A stretch of 64,000 nt of DNA, taken from contig NZ_CP027433.1 in the NCBI RefSeq assembly GCF_002993285.1, positions 992,001 to 1,056,000 on the forward strand, in the 5' to 3' direction. This DNA comes from Gordonia iterans. GTDB lineage: Bacteria; Actinomycetota; Actinomycetes; Mycobacteriales; Mycobacteriaceae. Numbering within the stretch: the stretch's first letter is position 1; each line of letters opens with the position of its first letter. Under the pieces are notes generated by a model. That model worked only from the letters and a program-made list of their open reading frames with translations. It did not search any database and was not told the origin of the DNA. Made by a program: the position numbers and the translations under genes. Of this stretch, positions 63,459-64,000 are shown one piece after another.

Positions 63459-64000
63459 CTACCTCAATCCGTCGGTGATTCTCTGCGTGTTCACCGTCAT
63501 CATCCCGAGGTAGGTCCCGGCCTCGGTTCCGGGCTCATCGAGCGACTCGGAGTACAGCGGAACGATCTTCACATCGCGGCCGGTCTCCTTGGCCAGCGCG
63601 GCGGCGAGCTTGTCGGGATGAGACGTGTCGACGAAGACGGCGGGGACGTCGTACCTGTCGATGGCGCCGGTCAGCGACGCCAGGTCGGAACTGCTCGGCG
63701 AGGCGAGGGTGGTGCCGCCGGGAATGATCGCGCCGATCACCTCGAAGCCGAAGCGCTGTGCCAGGTAGCCGAACACGTGGTGGTTGGTCACCAGGCGCTT
63801 GCGATCGGCCGGGATGATGCTGAACTGTGCGGTCATGTCGTTCGTGAGCTCGGTGAGCTCTCCGAGGTAGTCGTCGATCTGCCCGTTCAGCTGTGCGGTG
63901 TCGACGTCGGTCACGTTCTCAGCGAGCACCGGGCGCAGGGCCGAGACCACCATCTTCATCCGGTCCGGGTCGGTCCAGAAATGGGGGTCCAGGGTGCCGA
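63459..64000 (-). CDS. Metal ABC transporter substrate-binding protein, C-terminal part (5' end outside window)
   Basis: The frame is open to the window edge, so the N terminus is missing. The seen part begins GTLDPHFWTDPDRMKMVV with the metal-binding His of the DPH motif. It continues with TNHHVFGYLAQRFGFEVIGAI (second His), and PAVFVDTSHPDKLAAALAKETG, which matches the last lobe of ZnuA/AztC-type cluster 9 binding proteins. It captures zinc or manganese outside the cell for an ABC importer, whose genes would lie beyond the window. No internal start is implied by the Met at 63959. Confidence 0.88.
   Translation of the reverse strand, partial: GTLDPHFWTDPDRMKMVVSALRPVLAENVTDVDTAQLNGQIDDYLGELTELTNDMTAQFSIIPADRKRLVTNHHVFGYLAQRFGFEVIGAIIPGGTTLASPSSSDLASLTGAIDRYDVPAVFVDTSHPDKLAAALAKETGRDVKIVPLYSESLDEPGTEAGTYLGMMTVNTQRITDGLR

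Overview
The window is high-GC DNA from a mycolic-acid actinobacterium, most likely Gordonia or a close relative. The evidence is a resuscitation-promoting factor, an LGFP-repeat wall protein, SepH, an XPB helicase, and a gene order that follows the Mycobacterium tuberculosis Rv0858c-Rv0910 segment from memory: dapC-like aminotransferase, XPB, Rv0862c-like, Rv0863-like, rpfA, cspB-like, DUF2771, MFS, DUF3027, DUF2530, SpoU methylase, sepH, serC, gltA, MBL hydrolase, ctpE, Rv0909/Rv0910. The molybdopterin and fadAB genes of that segment are absent. No integrated phage, large transposon or CRISPR array was seen.

Layout. 1-2.4 kb: the end of a DNA methyltransferase and a probable partner endonuclease. 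2.4-7.1 kb: repeats, NAD synthetase, CopC/CopD and a hydrolase. 7.1-8.7 kb: five tRNA genes (Lys, Glu, Asp, Phe, a second Asp) and a TetR regulator. 8.8-13.8 kb: a three-gene operon led by an 840-residue Val/Glu/Lys repeat protein, then an LGFP-repeat membrane protein and a dehydrogenase. 13.9-17.9 kb: YceI, a membrane adenylate cyclase, an SDR and AlkB. 17.9-28.6 kb: aminotransferase, XPB and partner, Rpf under a c-di-AMP riboswitch and a CRP-like site, flavin reductase, cold-shock protein, DUF2771, MFS. 28.7-43.7 kb: DUF3027, a sacsin/Hsp90-like ATPase, PAP2, purine permease, Eis-like acetyltransferase, SpoU methylase, SepH, SerC, NhaA, PdxH, MFS. 43.7-55 kb: two paralogous nuclease cassettes around an MpaB-like oxygenase, 5-oxoprolinase subunits, citrate synthase, FKBP, and an XRE-regulated ABC exporter. 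55-64 kb: lactone oxidase and PLP enzyme pair, MBL hydrolase, CtpE, a split toxin-antitoxin pair, DNA glycosylase, HNH endonuclease and the end of a metal-binding protein.

The most unusual signals are: (1) two DUF559/AbiEi-like nuclease genes, each bounded on both sides by its own version of one repeat design (16-bp stem, 5-nt loop, 16-bp stem, third copy), with a shared leader spacing; (2) the Val-Glu-Lys-Pro repeat protein, which resembles eukaryotic alveolins/articulins, translationally coupled to a wall-anchoring membrane protein; (3) a repeat family with a GAGC..GTCGA core, tandemly expanded at five places, once in frame inside a coding region; (4) an Rv0909/Rv0910-like toxin-antitoxin pair split by a divergent glycosylase gene.

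Many start codons lie 6-8 nt after a TANNNT box, which predicts widespread leaderless transcription. All family assignments are from reading motifs; no database search was run.
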